From assembly GCA_964501335.1 (NCBI GenBank), contig CAZCTC010000042.1:1-64000 (forward strand): 64,000 nucleotides of DNA, in the 5' to 3' direction. Both the position numbers and the translations under genes were made by a program. Under the pieces are notes generated by a model, which saw only the letters and a list, made by a program, of their open reading frames with translations, was not told where the DNA came from and ran no database searches. The stretch comes from CAZCTC01 sp964501335. GTDB lineage: Bacteria; Chloroflexota; Anaerolineae; B4-G1; SLSP01. Positions 7,234-17,517 of the stretch are shown here, piece by piece; the first letter of the stretch is position 1; each line of letters starts with the position of its first letter.

Positions 7234-8742
7234 TCACATCAACTGTTCAGCCGCCAACGCCCCCGATTCTACCGCCGCCTCAAACGTCGGATAAATCATA
7301 TAATCGCCGGCCAGCGCCACATCCCCCTTGATCGTCGCATGCAGCCGCGTCAACCGTTGATAAGCGCCCGGAGTCATCACCGGGTAGGCATGCTGGAACC
7401 GTTGAATATCATGCCCCGTAATACGCGCCGCCGCTTTGGGAAAAATCCCCTCAAGTTGCGCATAGATCGTCTGCAATATCGCAGCATCGGTCATCGTCAC
7501 CAGCTTGCTGTCCTTATATTGCTGCGGCGCAACGTAAATCCCCATCACATACCCGGGTTTCTTTGCCCTCGCCGGATCAGATAACCGCTGGACCCAGGTA
7601 CTGTCGTAAATATCGGTAAAAAACCCGCCATCGGGAACCGCCAGATCGAAGGCTTGATTGAAAATCGGCTCTTCACTGAACAATGCCACCGTAAGATAAG
7701 GAGCATAAGGAATCTGTTTCAACAACTTCAACGGTTCCGCAGACAAAAGCGTCGGCGCAATCTTCAAAACAATCGGCGCGGGAACCGCCAGCACCACCTG
7801 GTTGGATAACAAAAGCCGCGCCTTCCCGGTTTTATCAGTATAAGCAATTTGATACCGGTCGCCTTTACGGGTCACAGCCGTCACCGTCGCCGACCTCTGA
7901 ATACGATTCGCCAACCGACCCGCCAAGGCCGCCGTGATCTCGGTAATGCCCGTCGTCAAAGTATAAGCTCCCGTCGATTCCCGCCCTCGCGTCGGCAAAT
8001 TCTCCAAATCAGCCACCCGTTGAATCGGCTCATCGTCCATATAATCAAACGCAATCTCCGGAATAAAGCTCAAAGCCGAAATTTCATCCAGATTGGCGCC
8101 GAACAACCCCCGAGCCGCCACGTTATACCGCTCATAAAAAAACCGGGGCGCCTCTAATTCATCGAACCATTGCCGCACCGTCAACCGATCAAGCCGGGCC
8201 AGATCGGATTTCAAATCAAAATCCGGCACATCCGCATAATCCTCCATCACCTGCTGCATCTGAGCCATAAAACGATTATAATCTCCCAGACTGCTCTTTT
8301 TAATGGAAAGCAACGCCAGCCCCTCGTCGCCATAATAGAACTTCCCATCAGAATAAGTCGCATCCATCGGCGCCGGAATCTCCCGCATCTTGAGCTTCAA
8401 CTCCTGGATCAACTGCTTCAGCGTCCCCTCCGGTAATCCCAGATACTCCGTCCCTTTAGCATACACCCAGCCCTGATACTCTCCCGAGAGCGTCCGCCCC
8501 CCAATCTGCGCATTCTGCTCCAAAATCTGCACATCGCGCTGCCTGAGCAAATAGGCTGCCGTCAACCCCGCAATCCCACCTCCGATGATCGCCACTTCAC
8601 ACGTCCCCGGCGCCGAATTGAAAGCTGCCGCTGTTTCAAACGACAGTCCCCCCAAAACCGCTCCGGTAATCCCTGCCAATCCCTGTAAAAATTCCCGCCG
8701 GCTCCATCGCCGCCCTGCCACAGCCCCCATCTTTCCTTTCAT
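7234..8742 (-). CDS. Tat-exported FAD-dependent amine oxidase family protein
   Basis: A 502-residue flavin oxidoreductase of the monoamine oxidase/phytoene desaturase superfamily. It oxidises an unknown amine or related substrate outside the cytoplasm. The N-terminus carries a twin-arginine signal (SRREFLQG near residue 14, then a hydrophobic stretch), so it is exported folded with FAD. The Rossmann motif AIIGGGIAGLTAAYLL (about residues 51-66) binds ADP. The C-terminal signature VALAGDYMIYPTFEAAVESG closes the FAD site. The start at 8742 follows AAGGAG; a longer reading lacks a ribosome site and would push the Tat motif inward. It pairs with the small anchored protein downstream. Substrate specificity cannot be read from the sequence. 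Confidence 0.88.
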   Translation of the reverse strand: MKGKMGAVAGRRWSRREFLQGLAGITGAVLGGLSFETAAAFNSAPGTCEVAIIGGGIAGLTAAYLLRQRDVQILEQNAQIGGRTLSGEYQGWVYAKGTEYLGLPEGTLKQLIQELKLKMREIPAPMDATYSDGKFYYGDEGLALLSIKKSSLGDYNRFMAQMQQVMEDYADVPDFDLKSDLARLDRLTVRQWFDELEAPRFFYERYNVAARGLFGANLDEISALSFIPEIAFDYMDDEPIQRVADLENLPTRGRESTGAYTLTTGITEITAALAGRLANRIQRSATVTAVTRKGDRYQIAYTDKTGKARLLLSNQVVLAVPAPIVLKIAPTLLSAEPLKLLKQIPYAPYLTVALFSEEPIFNQAFDLAVPDGGFFTDIYDSTWVQRLSDPARAKKPGYVMGIYVAPQQYKDSKLVTMTDAAILQTIYAQLEGIFPKAAARITGHDIQRFQHAYPVMTPGAYQRLTRLHATIKGDVALAGDYMIYPTFEAAVESGALAAEQLM

Positions 8743-8845
8743 GACCGACGCTCCTTTTTCCCAAAATGATTTTCTATTTACCGCCAGTCTTTCGTTCACA
8801 CGCTCCCTTATCTTCCCTACCGATCACCCCCCCATCCCATTAAAC

Positions 8846-8882
8846 ATTAAGGGCGCGTAGTTGCGGATCACGCGCCCCTAAT
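8846..8882 (-). terminator. Hairpin between the surface-protein gene and the amine oxidase gene
   Basis: ATTAAGGGCGCGT and ACGCGCCCCTAAT form a GC-rich stem with an 11-nt loop. The position, 3' of the gene ending at 9038 and about 100 nt 5' of the gene starting at 8742, suits a terminator or processing site. The T-run after it is weak. Confidence 0.45.
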
Positions 8883-8981
8883 GCTTTTAATGCGGTACCG
8901 CATCATTCACTCAGATTTCACCCCAAAAGCGCCGGGAACCAGAGAAAAAGCCTCTGCTGCGGGGCGTAAAACTGCCAAAAA

Positions 8982-9016
8982 CATTTTTCGGCGGCCTGGA
9001 AGGCCGCCGAAAAATG
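8982..9016 (+). repeat. Family-A hairpin, tail truncated
   Basis: CATTTTTCGGCGGCC and GGCCGCCGAAAAATG around loop TGGAA. Only the first part of the tail (AACAAAACAACTCCCC) remains before the stop codon of the giant gene at 9038. Confidence 0.8.
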
Positions 9017-9037
9017 AAACAAAACAACTCCCCCGCC

Positions 9038-12000
9038 TTACCGGGCCCCCCGGCACACAATCGGCAGATAAAGCGAATACCGGTTCATATTCACCGTCCC
9101 CGTAACGGACTGCGTCCCGCAGGGATTCGTCGCCGTCAACATCACGGTATACGGCGTAATCGCCGGCGAAACCGGATAGGTATGCGTGATCACCGCCTCA
9201 CTGCTGCTTAACGTCACGCCGTCCCCAAAATTCCACTCATAGACATACGGTAGCGTCCCCGTCGTACTCCCCGTGAATGTCACCAGCTGTCCCGGCTGCG
9301 GCATCCACGGCGTCCAGCTGAAAGCCGTCCCCGTCACTGGAGTACAACTCCCCAAAACGTGCAGGGTGATCGGGAAGGTCGTCTGCAATTCATCCGCATC
9401 GTTGCTCGCCACGACCAGCGTGGTCGTGTAATCCCCGGTCGCCAGCCCCGTCGTATTGAAATTCAAAGCGACTGCGGTCGCCCCGGCCCCGGAACTGATC
9501 GTCCCGCTCACCGGCTGAACCGCCAGCCAACCAACAGCCGGAACGATACTGTTGGTATAAACCAGCATCCCCGCACCACTGTTGCCGATGTTGAAATTGC
9601 GCACGCCCGAGGCCCCGGTGCCCAAACTCACCTCATACCCGGCAGGCGGTGCCGTGATATCGATCTCCGGAGGTGCCGCCGGACAGGTGCTGACCAGCTT
9701 CAACACCCGCGAACTCATAAAGAAATTGGAACCGTCGGACTCACGGCCCGTCGCTACGTAAAAATTCTGCCCATCCGAATCCGCACCGGCGCTGTAAAGC
9801 ATGGTACTCATCGGATTGAGCTGGAACCAGATCCGGGAAACCGTATCGTAGACCCAGACATAGTTGGAAGCGGTTGCCGTCGTCCCGCCGCCGCCCGCCA
9901 TGACCAGATATCGGTCATACAACACGGCATCTGCCGCGCTGGCCCAGGCAGCAGGAAGATCCACTCCCAGCGTCCAGGTATTGGCCGCCGTATCGTAGAT
10001 CTCCATGCTGGAAAGTGCGCTGAGATACGAACCGCCGGCAATGTAAATCTTCCCTCCGATCACGCCGGCCGAAGCATAGTAACGCGCCTGGTTCAGCGGT
10101 GCCGCTTCGCTCCAGCTGTTGCCCGTCGGATTGTAACGGAAAACGCGATTGTGGGTCGTCGCCGTTGCCCACCCACCGTTGCCGCCGATAATGTAGAGCT
10201 GTCCATCCAGGGCGACAGCCTGATATTGCCACAACGGAATGATGGTCAACCGGGCCCCCAACGTCCAGGTATTGACCGTCGTGTCGTAGATCTGCAAATC
10301 ATCCAGATAGAAGCCGTTGCGATCGTAACCGCCGAACACGTAAATCTTGTTGCCGATCGCTACCGGATCGATCCCCTGAACCGGGGTGATCATCGAGGTC
10401 ATGGTCTCCCAGACATTAGAAGCGAGGTTCAGCCGATAAACGCTTCCCACCGAATCGGTCATGGTCGTGCTGGCCTGCCCACCCATCTGATAGAGATAGC
10501 CGTTGTGATAGGTGATTCCGGCATACCGAACCGCCCGCGGCGAAGCGGCCCGATCCTGCCAGCTGTTGCCCGGGTTGATCAACGTCATAATCCGCACCGC
10601 AGCATCGAAACCGCCCAGCTGCGCATGCGCCGTCAGAGTCACCAGATCCGAACTCCCCGCCGACGCGGTGATCGGCGCCGTGACGGTAACCGTCACGCTG
10701 CGCGTCGAATAAGGTGACATCTGAATCGACGGCGGGAAACCGGTCGTCCAGGCCGGGACTGCCGGACTGGTCCCCAGATTGATCGTGTCGGTGATGGAAT
10801 TATCGTTGCTCAGGGTCAGGGTATAAACCGTCTGCGCCCCCGGACAAACCATCCCCACCGAATCCGATCTCAAACCGATCCCGGCGCAGGGCTGAATGAT
10901 GGCAATCTCATCCAGATACATGTTGTTGCCGTAGGCCCCAATAGCCTGCAACCCCACCCGGATATGATTCTGCCCCCGATAGGCCGACAAATCGATCGTA
11001 TGCAGCTCCCAGTGTGCCGTCGCCGCATAGCGGGCGATCGGGGCCGCCACATCCGTATAAACCCCGCCATTGACCGAAATCTGAGGAATGATCCGGTCGT
11101 TATTCGAGGAATACCCCGTGTCGTGATACATCCAGAACTGCAACACCGGATGGGACAAAGCCGTAAAGTCCAGCTCTCCGGTGTAGAGCCGCACGGAATC
11201 CCCGCTGTCGGAGTTGTAAGAATTGTATTTCAACATTCCCGCCCCGCTGTACGGCAGCAGAGTAGGATAAGTCCCGGCGGCAACCCGACTCCATTGCGGA
11301 GCCCCCTGAGTCCCGGCATCCGTAATCACTGCCGTTCCCCACCCCGTCGGCGGGAAAAGCACCCCGTCAAAACCTTCGCTCAGGGCCAGACCGTTGACGA
11401 TCTGAATAGGACTCGCGGTCACATTGAGCGGCGCCGCCAGGGTAGGAGCCGAAACCACCGCCGTGTTGGCCGGCACCGCACCGCCGCAGGCCACGGTAGG
11501 CGTCAGACTGAAACTCAACGTCAGAGCCTGCCCACCGGCCACCGTTCCGTTCCAGATCAATCCCCCCGTTGTATTGGAAATTACACTGCCCTGATTGACA
11601 CTGATATTGTAAGCCGGCCCCGTCGTCCCCGCCGGGAAGGTATCGACGATACGGGTCCCGGTACTGTCGGCCATGCCCGAGTTGCTGACAACGATAGTGT
11701 AAACCACCGGAGCGTTTTGCCCGAGCATCCCGGGTCCCGATTTCGCAGCCGTCAACACGACGGTGTAATTGTAAAGCGTTACCACCCCGGTAACCTGCCC
11801 GCTCGCAAAAGCATTGATCGCCGTCTGGGTAACAATGTAAGACCGCATCGTATTCACCGGCGGCAAGGCATAAGTATGCGTCGGATTCTGCAACGTGCCG
11901 GTCACCCCATCACCGAAATTCCACACCCAGGAGGTCGCCCCACTGCCGGTATCGGTAAAGACCGCCGTCGCATTGGGCGCATAGAGCGGACTGTTGGAGA

Positions 12001-15000
12001 TAAAGCCGGCCGTCGGCCCGGCACCGATCGACACAGTCGTCGTCGCCACATCCTGCCCCACCGCATTCTCCGCCGTGATGATCGCGGTATACGAACCGGC
12101 AGCGTAAGTATGCGCCATCACCAAACCGCCCGCAATCACGGTCCCATCGCCGAAATTCCAGGTATAGGTGATCGGCGTGGAACCGGCCAGCAGCGTAGCC
12201 GTGAAATTCGTCGCCTGACCCAACGGCGTAGCGGCATCCCCCACCAACGTGATATCCGGAGCCACCGGAGCCGCCAGAATCGTCACCGGGTTATACGCCT
12301 GAGCCGAACCGCAGCGATTGACCACCGTCAGGGTCACCGGATAGGTCGTCGCACTGAGATAGCTGTGGGTAATCGGATTCCCCATCGCCGTCGCGCTGCC
12401 GTCGCCGAAATCCCAGCTGTAAGTCAAAGGCAACGTCCCGGTCAACACCGCCCCATTGAAAGTAACCTCTTCATTGATCATCGGCGAAGGCGGAGCGAAA
12501 TCAAAGGAGGCCCCTCCCGGCAATTCGCAACAGGCCTGGATCTTCACCGCATCCAGGAAGATATTGTTACCGGCCTCGCTGATCGCCAGGAAGCCCACCC
12601 AAACGGTCTGACCGGCATAAGCCGAAAGATCCACTCCATGCAGCCGCCACTCGCCGGTGGTAACGGCATATCGATAGATCGGCGCTCCCACATTCTGGTA
12701 ACTCGTACCGTCGGTCGATGCCTGGACCTGGATTCGATCGAAGGAGGCCGAGTATCCCGAATCATGATACATAGCAAAGATCAAGAGCGGATTGCTGACT
12801 CCGGCCAGCGATACCGGATTGGAACTCAACCGCACCGCCGCCCCGAAGTAATAGTAAGAGTTAAATTTAGCCAGCGCCTGGCCGCTGTAAGGCCCGCTCG
12901 GGATGGTAGGACTGCCGCCGGTGATCTCCCGGGTCCAGGCCGGAGTGCCGGTCTGGGTAACGATCGTCGTCGTCCATCCCGCCGGCGGGAAAGTCGTGGA
13001 CTCAAAACTCTCGTTCAGACGAGAATAAGGTCCGTAAACCGTCACACCCGGCGCCGCTGCCAGGAAAGGCGCCTGTTGCGTAACCTCCGAAATGATGGCC
13101 GTGTTGGTAAGCACCTGAGAACATTGTTCCGCAGAGACCGTCACCGGAATCGTTACATAGATCGTGGTATACAACGAAATAACCCCGCTCCAGTCGATCT
13201 CGGTCGCCGTGGCCGTCACGATGCCGGCCGAGGCCGTCACCCCCGCCAGATTGGCCGTCATCCCCGCCGGAAGCGCATCATGCATCGAAGCCGCATAAGC
13301 CGTGACGGTACCGCTATTCTGAATCGCCACCCGATAAGTCACGACATTGCCGCCCTGCACGGCCAGATCGGAAACGCTCTTCTTGGAAGCGGTCAGATCC
13401 GGCGCATTGATCAGATTGCTCGCCGCCGTGATCGTAACCGGCACAGCCAGCGGGTCGCTGATCGTGGCGCTGTTGGTGATCCGCCCCGAAAGGCCCACCA
13501 CGGTGGCATTGAAGGTGATGGTAATCCGGCCGCCCGCCGTAATCAAACCGCTCCACCCGATGCCGTTGGCATCGTTCAACACCCCGCCGCCGGTCACCAG
13601 CGCGGAAGCCGCCACATACGCCGCCCCGGCCGGAATCGGATCGCTGATCGTGGCGGTGCCGGAAAGCGCCCCGTTGTTGATCACCACCAGCGTATAAGTC
13701 AACGGCTGCCCCACATTGACCGGGGTACCGTTGGGCAAAACGTTCTTGTAAGAACTACTGTACTTAGGCGTGGCCAGCGCATTGCTCATCGTCAACGTCA
13801 CCGGCGCCGTGCTGAGCGGATCGCTGATCACGGCCGTGTTGACAATCAAGCCCGAAACCAGATTCGCTGCGGTCACATGGTAAGTAAAAGTGATCGTAGC
13901 CCCGGGAGCCATGGCCCCGCTCCAGCTCAAAACGCCGTCACTGAATGTGGGAAGCGGATCGCTGGGATCGATCCACCCAAACGTCGTTCCCAACGGCAAC
14001 GGATCGGTAAAGTTGATGGAGCCGGCCACCGCGCCGACATTCCGCACCACCACCGTATAAGTCAAAGGATCGCCGGGGAAAACCAGAGCCGCGGGCTGCA
14101 CGCTCTTGCTCGAAAGCTCATAAAGCGGCCGTTGAGGCGGCAGATAACGGATAGCCAGACCATCCTCCACCGGTGCCGGAATTGTCAAACCGGAACCGTA
14201 GAAATAAAGCAAGCCTTCGCTGCCGGCGGAATTCTCCAGCCCCAGAGTGGCTCCCTGTCCCGTCCCGCGAGGGTTTGATAAATCCTTCTGTTGATACTGG
14301 CAGGTGATCTGATGAGTCGATTCCTCAAGGATCATCTGGAAACGATAGGGAGGCATCTCCCCAATTGAATAGGCGCCGTCTTCCACCACAAAAGTGAAAA
14401 TAGCCTGTCGGTTGGGCGCGCTGCCCTGCACCTCATAATAAATACCTTCGGTGAGAGCCGCCGTGCTGTTGAGCTTCAGATCATCCCAATAACAGGCCGC
14501 ATAGTTGTTCGGCGTGCCGGAATTGGGAATCGTAACATTGGTAGGAATATCCGCACTGCTGCCGAAGGTCAAATACCCGTTGACATCGGCGTAAACCGTA
14601 CTGTACGTCTGAGTAAAAAAGGTGAAATTGAACGGCAACTCGGCCCGATAGGAGCCGTCATTGATGACACCCGAAGCCAGAGTGATCAAATTGCTGGTCG
14701 TCAGCGGTTCCGTCCAGGCAAAAACCGGGCCGCCGGCGGCATAGCTGTCTTTGTAGGTATAGCCGAAAGCCGTCGGTCCGCCCGTAGGCACTTGCATCTG
14801 GAAACTCGCAGTTTTGGTAACCGGAACGCTCAATCCCGGATCGTTGATATAAGCCGTGCTGGTAAATAAACCCGTAGTCGAAGGCAATATCAAAGAATAG
14901 GTCAAAATAGCCCGGCCGTTGATAGGAACCACCCCGGTCCAGGTGATCCCGACTGTACTCGTCGACAACGTCCCGCCCCATACGGCGCTCGCAGACACCA

Positions 15001-16198
15001 ACGTCGCCCCGGCAGGAATCGGACTGAAAAGCGTCGCCGCCGTTGCAGTCGCAACCGAACTGGTATTCATAACATCAAAGGTATAAGTCACAACCGATCC
15101 CGGATGCGTCCACCCGGCTGTCGGCATCAACGTTGAAATATTGAATATCGGCTCGGCAATCGGATTGCCGGCAGAAATATTCACCGGTACCAGGATCAAA
15201 GGATCGCTGATCGTGGCCGTATTGGTCACATATCCCCGCATCGCCGTCAACGTGACCGCAAAAGTCACTGTAAGCCGCCCCCCCACCGCCAACGAAGTCG
15301 GCTCCATAATCACCGCATTGAGGCTGTCGCTGTAACTCGCGCCGCCCTGCACCGAACCGGGAACATAGGTCGCCCCGGTCGGAATCGGATCGTTCAGAGT
15401 AAAAGTGCCGGTCGTAATGCCGGAATTGAAAACGCCGACGGTATAGGTAACCACATCGCCGGCAAGACGTGATCCTGTAGGCATAACCGTCTTACTTGAG
15501 GCGAAATACAGAGGAACCGCTTCCGTCTCCATCTCAAAACGCAGATTCGGACGGGAAAAAGACCGGCCGTCATAAAGCGGCGGGGTTTCAGCATCGGCAT
15601 ATCCGTAAACCGTTCGATAATTGGGAGAAGTCGAAGTGGCGTAAACCTGATAATAAGTGCCTGCATATCCCCCGTTATCTCCCCACACAATTTCAATCAA
15701 TAAATTCTTATTGGAATTAAAATTGAAATCGGCAATATCAAACCAGACCCAGCCGGTTGCGCTCGGCATCGTTTCGGAATAACCGCTGCCGCCGTAAACC
15801 ATCGTGGCGCTGGAAGTATCCAGATAAGCCGTGCTGGTGATACTGGTGGTGGGAATTTCCATCATCCGAATGGTAAAATTGGACAGCGTTCGATAACTTG
15901 CAGCTATCGTGCTGATATTAAAAGCTATGCGCTTGATCGGCCCGGAATAGCCGATTTCAGAACCCATATACAACATCTGAGTCTTATTGTTCTCATAGTT
16001 GTTGTAAAAAGGTCCGTAAGAAAAAACCGTCGTGCCGGTCCCCATCGTAAGCGTTATCAGCTCAGCCGCAGAAGGTGAATTGGGTTGCGGCGGGGCAAAT
16101 TGAGATTGAGCCGCAAGCGGCAGCGCCGTAAACAACAACACCAAAATAGTCAGAGTCAACACAAATACCCCGACCCCCCTCAAGCCTTTCGTACGCAT
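9038..16198 (-). CDS. Giant secreted multidomain surface protein (DUF11, PKD, Kelch)
   Basis: A 2386-residue exported protein, probably an adhesin or cell-surface fibre. There is an N-terminal signal peptide (about 1-30, ending LPLAAQ) and a beta-rich N-domain (30-230). Two DUF11 repeats (TNTATISDP-type motifs, about 235-460), a nidogen-like region (480-690) and three more DUF11 repeats (700-1040) follow. Then come a first choice-of-anchor-J/MAM-like module (1060-1220), three PKD domains with YxWxFGDG (1230-1475), another DUF11 (1485-1600), a second anchor-J module (1610-1770), Kelch repeats (1880-2170), a BACON-like domain (2180-2280), a final PKD and the tail YLPIVCRGAR. The start at 16198 has GGAGG upstream. 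No enzymatic motif is seen. Domain positions are approximate. Confidence 0.9.
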   Translation of the reverse strand: MRTKGLRGVGVFVLTLTILVLLFTALPLAAQSQFAPPQPNSPSAAELITLTMGTGTTVFSYGPFYNNYENNKTQMLYMGSEIGYSGPIKRIAFNISTIAASYRTLSNFTIRMMEIPTTSITSTAYLDTSSATMVYGGSGYSETMPSATGWVWFDIADFNFNSNKNLLIEIVWGDNGGYAGTYYQVYATSTSPNYRTVYGYADAETPPLYDGRSFSRPNLRFEMETEAVPLYFASSKTVMPTGSRLAGDVVTYTVGVFNSGITTGTFTLNDPIPTGATYVPGSVQGGASYSDSLNAVIMEPTSLAVGGRLTVTFAVTLTAMRGYVTNTATISDPLILVPVNISAGNPIAEPIFNISTLMPTAGWTHPGSVVTYTFDVMNTSSVATATAATLFSPIPAGATLVSASAVWGGTLSTSTVGITWTGVVPINGRAILTYSLILPSTTGLFTSTAYINDPGLSVPVTKTASFQMQVPTGGPTAFGYTYKDSYAAGGPVFAWTEPLTTSNLITLASGVINDGSYRAELPFNFTFFTQTYSTVYADVNGYLTFGSSADIPTNVTIPNSGTPNNYAACYWDDLKLNSTAALTEGIYYEVQGSAPNRQAIFTFVVEDGAYSIGEMPPYRFQMILEESTHQITCQYQQKDLSNPRGTGQGATLGLENSAGSEGLLYFYGSGLTIPAPVEDGLAIRYLPPQRPLYELSSKSVQPAALVFPGDPLTYTVVVRNVGAVAGSINFTDPLPLGTTFGWIDPSDPLPTFSDGVLSWSGAMAPGATITFTYHVTAANLVSGLIVNTAVISDPLSTAPVTLTMSNALATPKYSSSYKNVLPNGTPVNVGQPLTYTLVVINNGALSGTATISDPIPAGAAYVAASALVTGGGVLNDANGIGWSGLITAGGRITITFNATVVGLSGRITNSATISDPLAVPVTITAASNLINAPDLTASKKSVSDLAVQGGNVVTYRVAIQNSGTVTAYAASMHDALPAGMTANLAGVTASAGIVTATATEIDWSGVISLYTTIYVTIPVTVSAEQCSQVLTNTAIISEVTQQAPFLAAAPGVTVYGPYSRLNESFESTTFPPAGWTTTIVTQTGTPAWTREITGGSPTIPSGPYSGQALAKFNSYYYFGAAVRLSSNPVSLAGVSNPLLIFAMYHDSGYSASFDRIQVQASTDGTSYQNVGAPIYRYAVTTGEWRLHGVDLSAYAGQTVWVGFLAISEAGNNIFLDAVKIQACCELPGGASFDFAPPSPMINEEVTFNGAVLTGTLPLTYSWDFGDGSATAMGNPITHSYLSATTYPVTLTVVNRCGSAQAYNPVTILAAPVAPDITLVGDAATPLGQATNFTATLLAGSTPITYTWNFGDGTVIAGGLVMAHTYAAGSYTAIITAENAVGQDVATTTVSIGAGPTAGFISNSPLYAPNATAVFTDTGSGATSWVWNFGDGVTGTLQNPTHTYALPPVNTMRSYIVTQTAINAFASGQVTGVVTLYNYTVVLTAAKSGPGMLGQNAPVVYTIVVSNSGMADSTGTRIVDTFPAGTTGPAYNISVNQGSVISNTTGGLIWNGTVAGGQALTLSFSLTPTVACGGAVPANTAVVSAPTLAAPLNVTASPIQIVNGLALSEGFDGVLFPPTGWGTAVITDAGTQGAPQWSRVAAGTYPTLLPYSGAGMLKYNSYNSDSGDSVRLYTGELDFTALSHPVLQFWMYHDTGYSSNNDRIIPQISVNGGVYTDVAAPIARYAATAHWELHTIDLSAYRGQNHIRVGLQAIGAYGNNMYLDEIAIIQPCAGIGLRSDSVGMVCPGAQTVYTLTLSNDNSITDTINLGTSPAVPAWTTGFPPSIQMSPYSTRSVTVTVTAPITASAGSSDLVTLTAHAQLGGFDAAVRIMTLINPGNSWQDRAASPRAVRYAGITYHNGYLYQMGGQASTTMTDSVGSVYRLNLASNVWETMTSMITPVQGIDPVAIGNKIYVFGGYDRNGFYLDDLQIYDTTVNTWTLGARLTIIPLWQYQAVALDGQLYIIGGNGGWATATTHNRVFRYNPTGNSWSEAAPLNQARYYASAGVIGGKIYIAGGSYLSALSSMEIYDTAANTWTLGVDLPAAWASAADAVLYDRYLVMAGGGGTTATASNYVWVYDTVSRIWFQLNPMSTMLYSAGADSDGQNFYVATGRESDGSNFFMSSRVLKLVSTCPAAPPEIDITAPPAGYEVSLGTGASGVRNFNIGNSGAGMLVYTNSIVPAVGWLAVQPVSGTISSGAGATAVALNFNTTGLATGDYTTTLVVASNDADELQTTFPITLHVLGSCTPVTGTAFSWTPWMPQPGQLVTFTGSTTGTLPYVYEWNFGDGVTLSSSEAVITHTYPVSPAITPYTVMLTATNPCGTQSVTGTVNMNRYSLYLPIVCRGAR

Positions 16199-16323
16199 AA
16201 AATCCTCCTTCTGGCCGAATACACCGACAATGAAATAAAAAGAATCCTCACCTCTCACAAAACCAAATCCGCCCGCTCATCCTCCTTTCCACACCCAACC
16301 TCCCCAATCTAAACAAGATCACG

Positions 16324-16350
16324 GGCGGCCACATCGGGCCGCCCCTACAC
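16324..16350. repeat. GGCGGCCACATCGGGCCGCC palindrome (family D)
   Basis: A short palindrome, GGGCGGCC...GGCCGCCC, ending CCCCTAC. Near-identical copies are at 18179-18205 and, inverted, at about 63935-63962. The gene-free stretch 16199-16519 otherwise holds only the family-A element that follows. Confidence 0.8.
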
Positions 16351-16410
16351 GGACACCGTCGCTGCTCGCCAACAAAAATTCCTCTTCCTCTCCCCCGCCC
16401 CCAAAAGCCC

Positions 16411-16522
16411 ATTTTATCGACGGCCTTCCCAGGCCGTCGATAAAATAAATAAAAATAACTCTCTCCCCCTGCTTCGCACAGCGCGTCGCTACCCGCCGAA
16501 AAAAACCTCACGCGGAACGCTA
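16411..16522 (+). repeat. Family-A hairpin with tail
   Basis: The hairpin at 16411-16446 (ATTTTATCGACGGCCT / AGGCCGTCGATAAAAT) has a TCCC loop. The tail contains CTCTCTCCCCCTGCTTCGCA and ends CGCGGAACGCTA, so that its last bases overlap the stop codon of the aldo/keto reductase gene. Confidence 0.85.
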
Positions 16523-17449
16523 AACCAAAGAATCGGGCAACGCCACATCGGCCCCGCCGATAATCCCATCCAACTGGCGCGCATTGCGCGCCCCCACAAT
16601 CGCCGCCGTCACCGCCGGATGGCGCAACGTCCACCCAATCGCCACCTCGCCCGGCGTCCGCTGCTGCGGCGCCCCAATCTCCCGCAACTGCTCCACCAAC
16701 GCCAGATTCTTCGCCAACCGCGGATCATTAAAATTAGGATCCGTCTTACGCCAATCGTCCGCCGGGAAAGCCGCAATGCGCTCCCGCGTCATCGCCCCCG
16801 TCAACAACCCCGACGCCATCGGCGAATAGACAATCACCCCAATCCCCTGCTCCTTACAATAAGGCAAAATCTCCGCCTCAATCCCCCGTCGAATCAACGA
16901 ATACGGCGGCTGCAACGACGTAATCGGCGCAATCGCCTGCGCCTGCTTCATCTCCGTCACATCGAAATTGGAAACCCCGATCCAGCGCAGTTTCCCCTCC
17001 TGCTTCAACTTCGCCAACATCCCCCAACCCTCATCGATATCTTCCAACTTATCCGTCGGCCAGTGAATCTGATAGAGATCGATCGTCTCCACCTCCAGCC
17101 GGCGCAAACTATCCTCACACTCCTGCCGGATCGACTCCGCATCCAGCACCTTCGCCACATTCCCCTTCGCATCCCAGCGCAACCCACACTTGGTAAAAAC
17201 ATAAGGCCGCGGCCCCGACCAGGACTTCAACGCCCGGGCCACCACCTCTTCCGAATGTCCCAAACCGTACACCGCCGCCGTATCGATCCAATTGATCCCC
17301 AGTTCCAACGCCCTGTGAATCGCCGCAATGGAATCATCGTCATCCTGAGGCCCCCAGGCAAATTGCCAGCCGCCCCCACCGATAGCCCACGCGCCAAAAC
17401 CGATCGTGGTAATCTGTAAATCTGAATTTCCCAGTTGTCGCGTTTGCAT
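16520..17449 (-). CDS. Aldo/keto reductase
   Basis: A 309-residue NADP(H)-dependent oxidoreductase of the aldo/keto reductase superfamily, which reduces aldehydes or ketones in the cytoplasm. The catalytic tetrad is visible: Asp and Tyr in NWIDTAAVYGLGHSEE, Lys in YVFTKCGLRW and His in DLYQIHWPTD. Later family motifs are also present (GVSNFDV, LQPPYSLIRR, VIVYSPMASGLLTG), and AIVGARNARQ near the C-terminus is the NADP phosphate-binding part. The start at 17449 follows AAGGAGAATGCC. It stands just downstream of the phosphoribosyltransferase gene on the same strand, with about 70 nt between. The physiological substrate is unknown. Confidence 0.93.
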   Translation of the reverse strand: MQTRQLGNSDLQITTIGFGAWAIGGGGWQFAWGPQDDDDSIAAIHRALELGINWIDTAAVYGLGHSEEVVARALKSWSGPRPYVFTKCGLRWDAKGNVAKVLDAESIRQECEDSLRRLEVETIDLYQIHWPTDKLEDIDEGWGMLAKLKQEGKLRWIGVSNFDVTEMKQAQAIAPITSLQPPYSLIRRGIEAEILPYCKEQGIGVIVYSPMASGLLTGAMTRERIAAFPADDWRKTDPNFNDPRLAKNLALVEQLREIGAPQQRTPGEVAIGWTLRHPAVTAAIVGARNARQLDGIIGGADVALPDSLV

Positions 17450-17517
17450 GGCATTCTCCTTGAAGTTGATTTGTGAATACATCAAATTTTATAGGCTTTT
17501 CCCCAAGATAAAAGCTC

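Noticed and set aside
9359..14278. Long open frames on the plus strand opposite the giant surface gene (452 and 1104 codons)
   Set aside because: They are shadows of a GC-rich, codon-biased real gene. They lack ribosome sites and recognisable domains and are rich in Arg, His and Pro.
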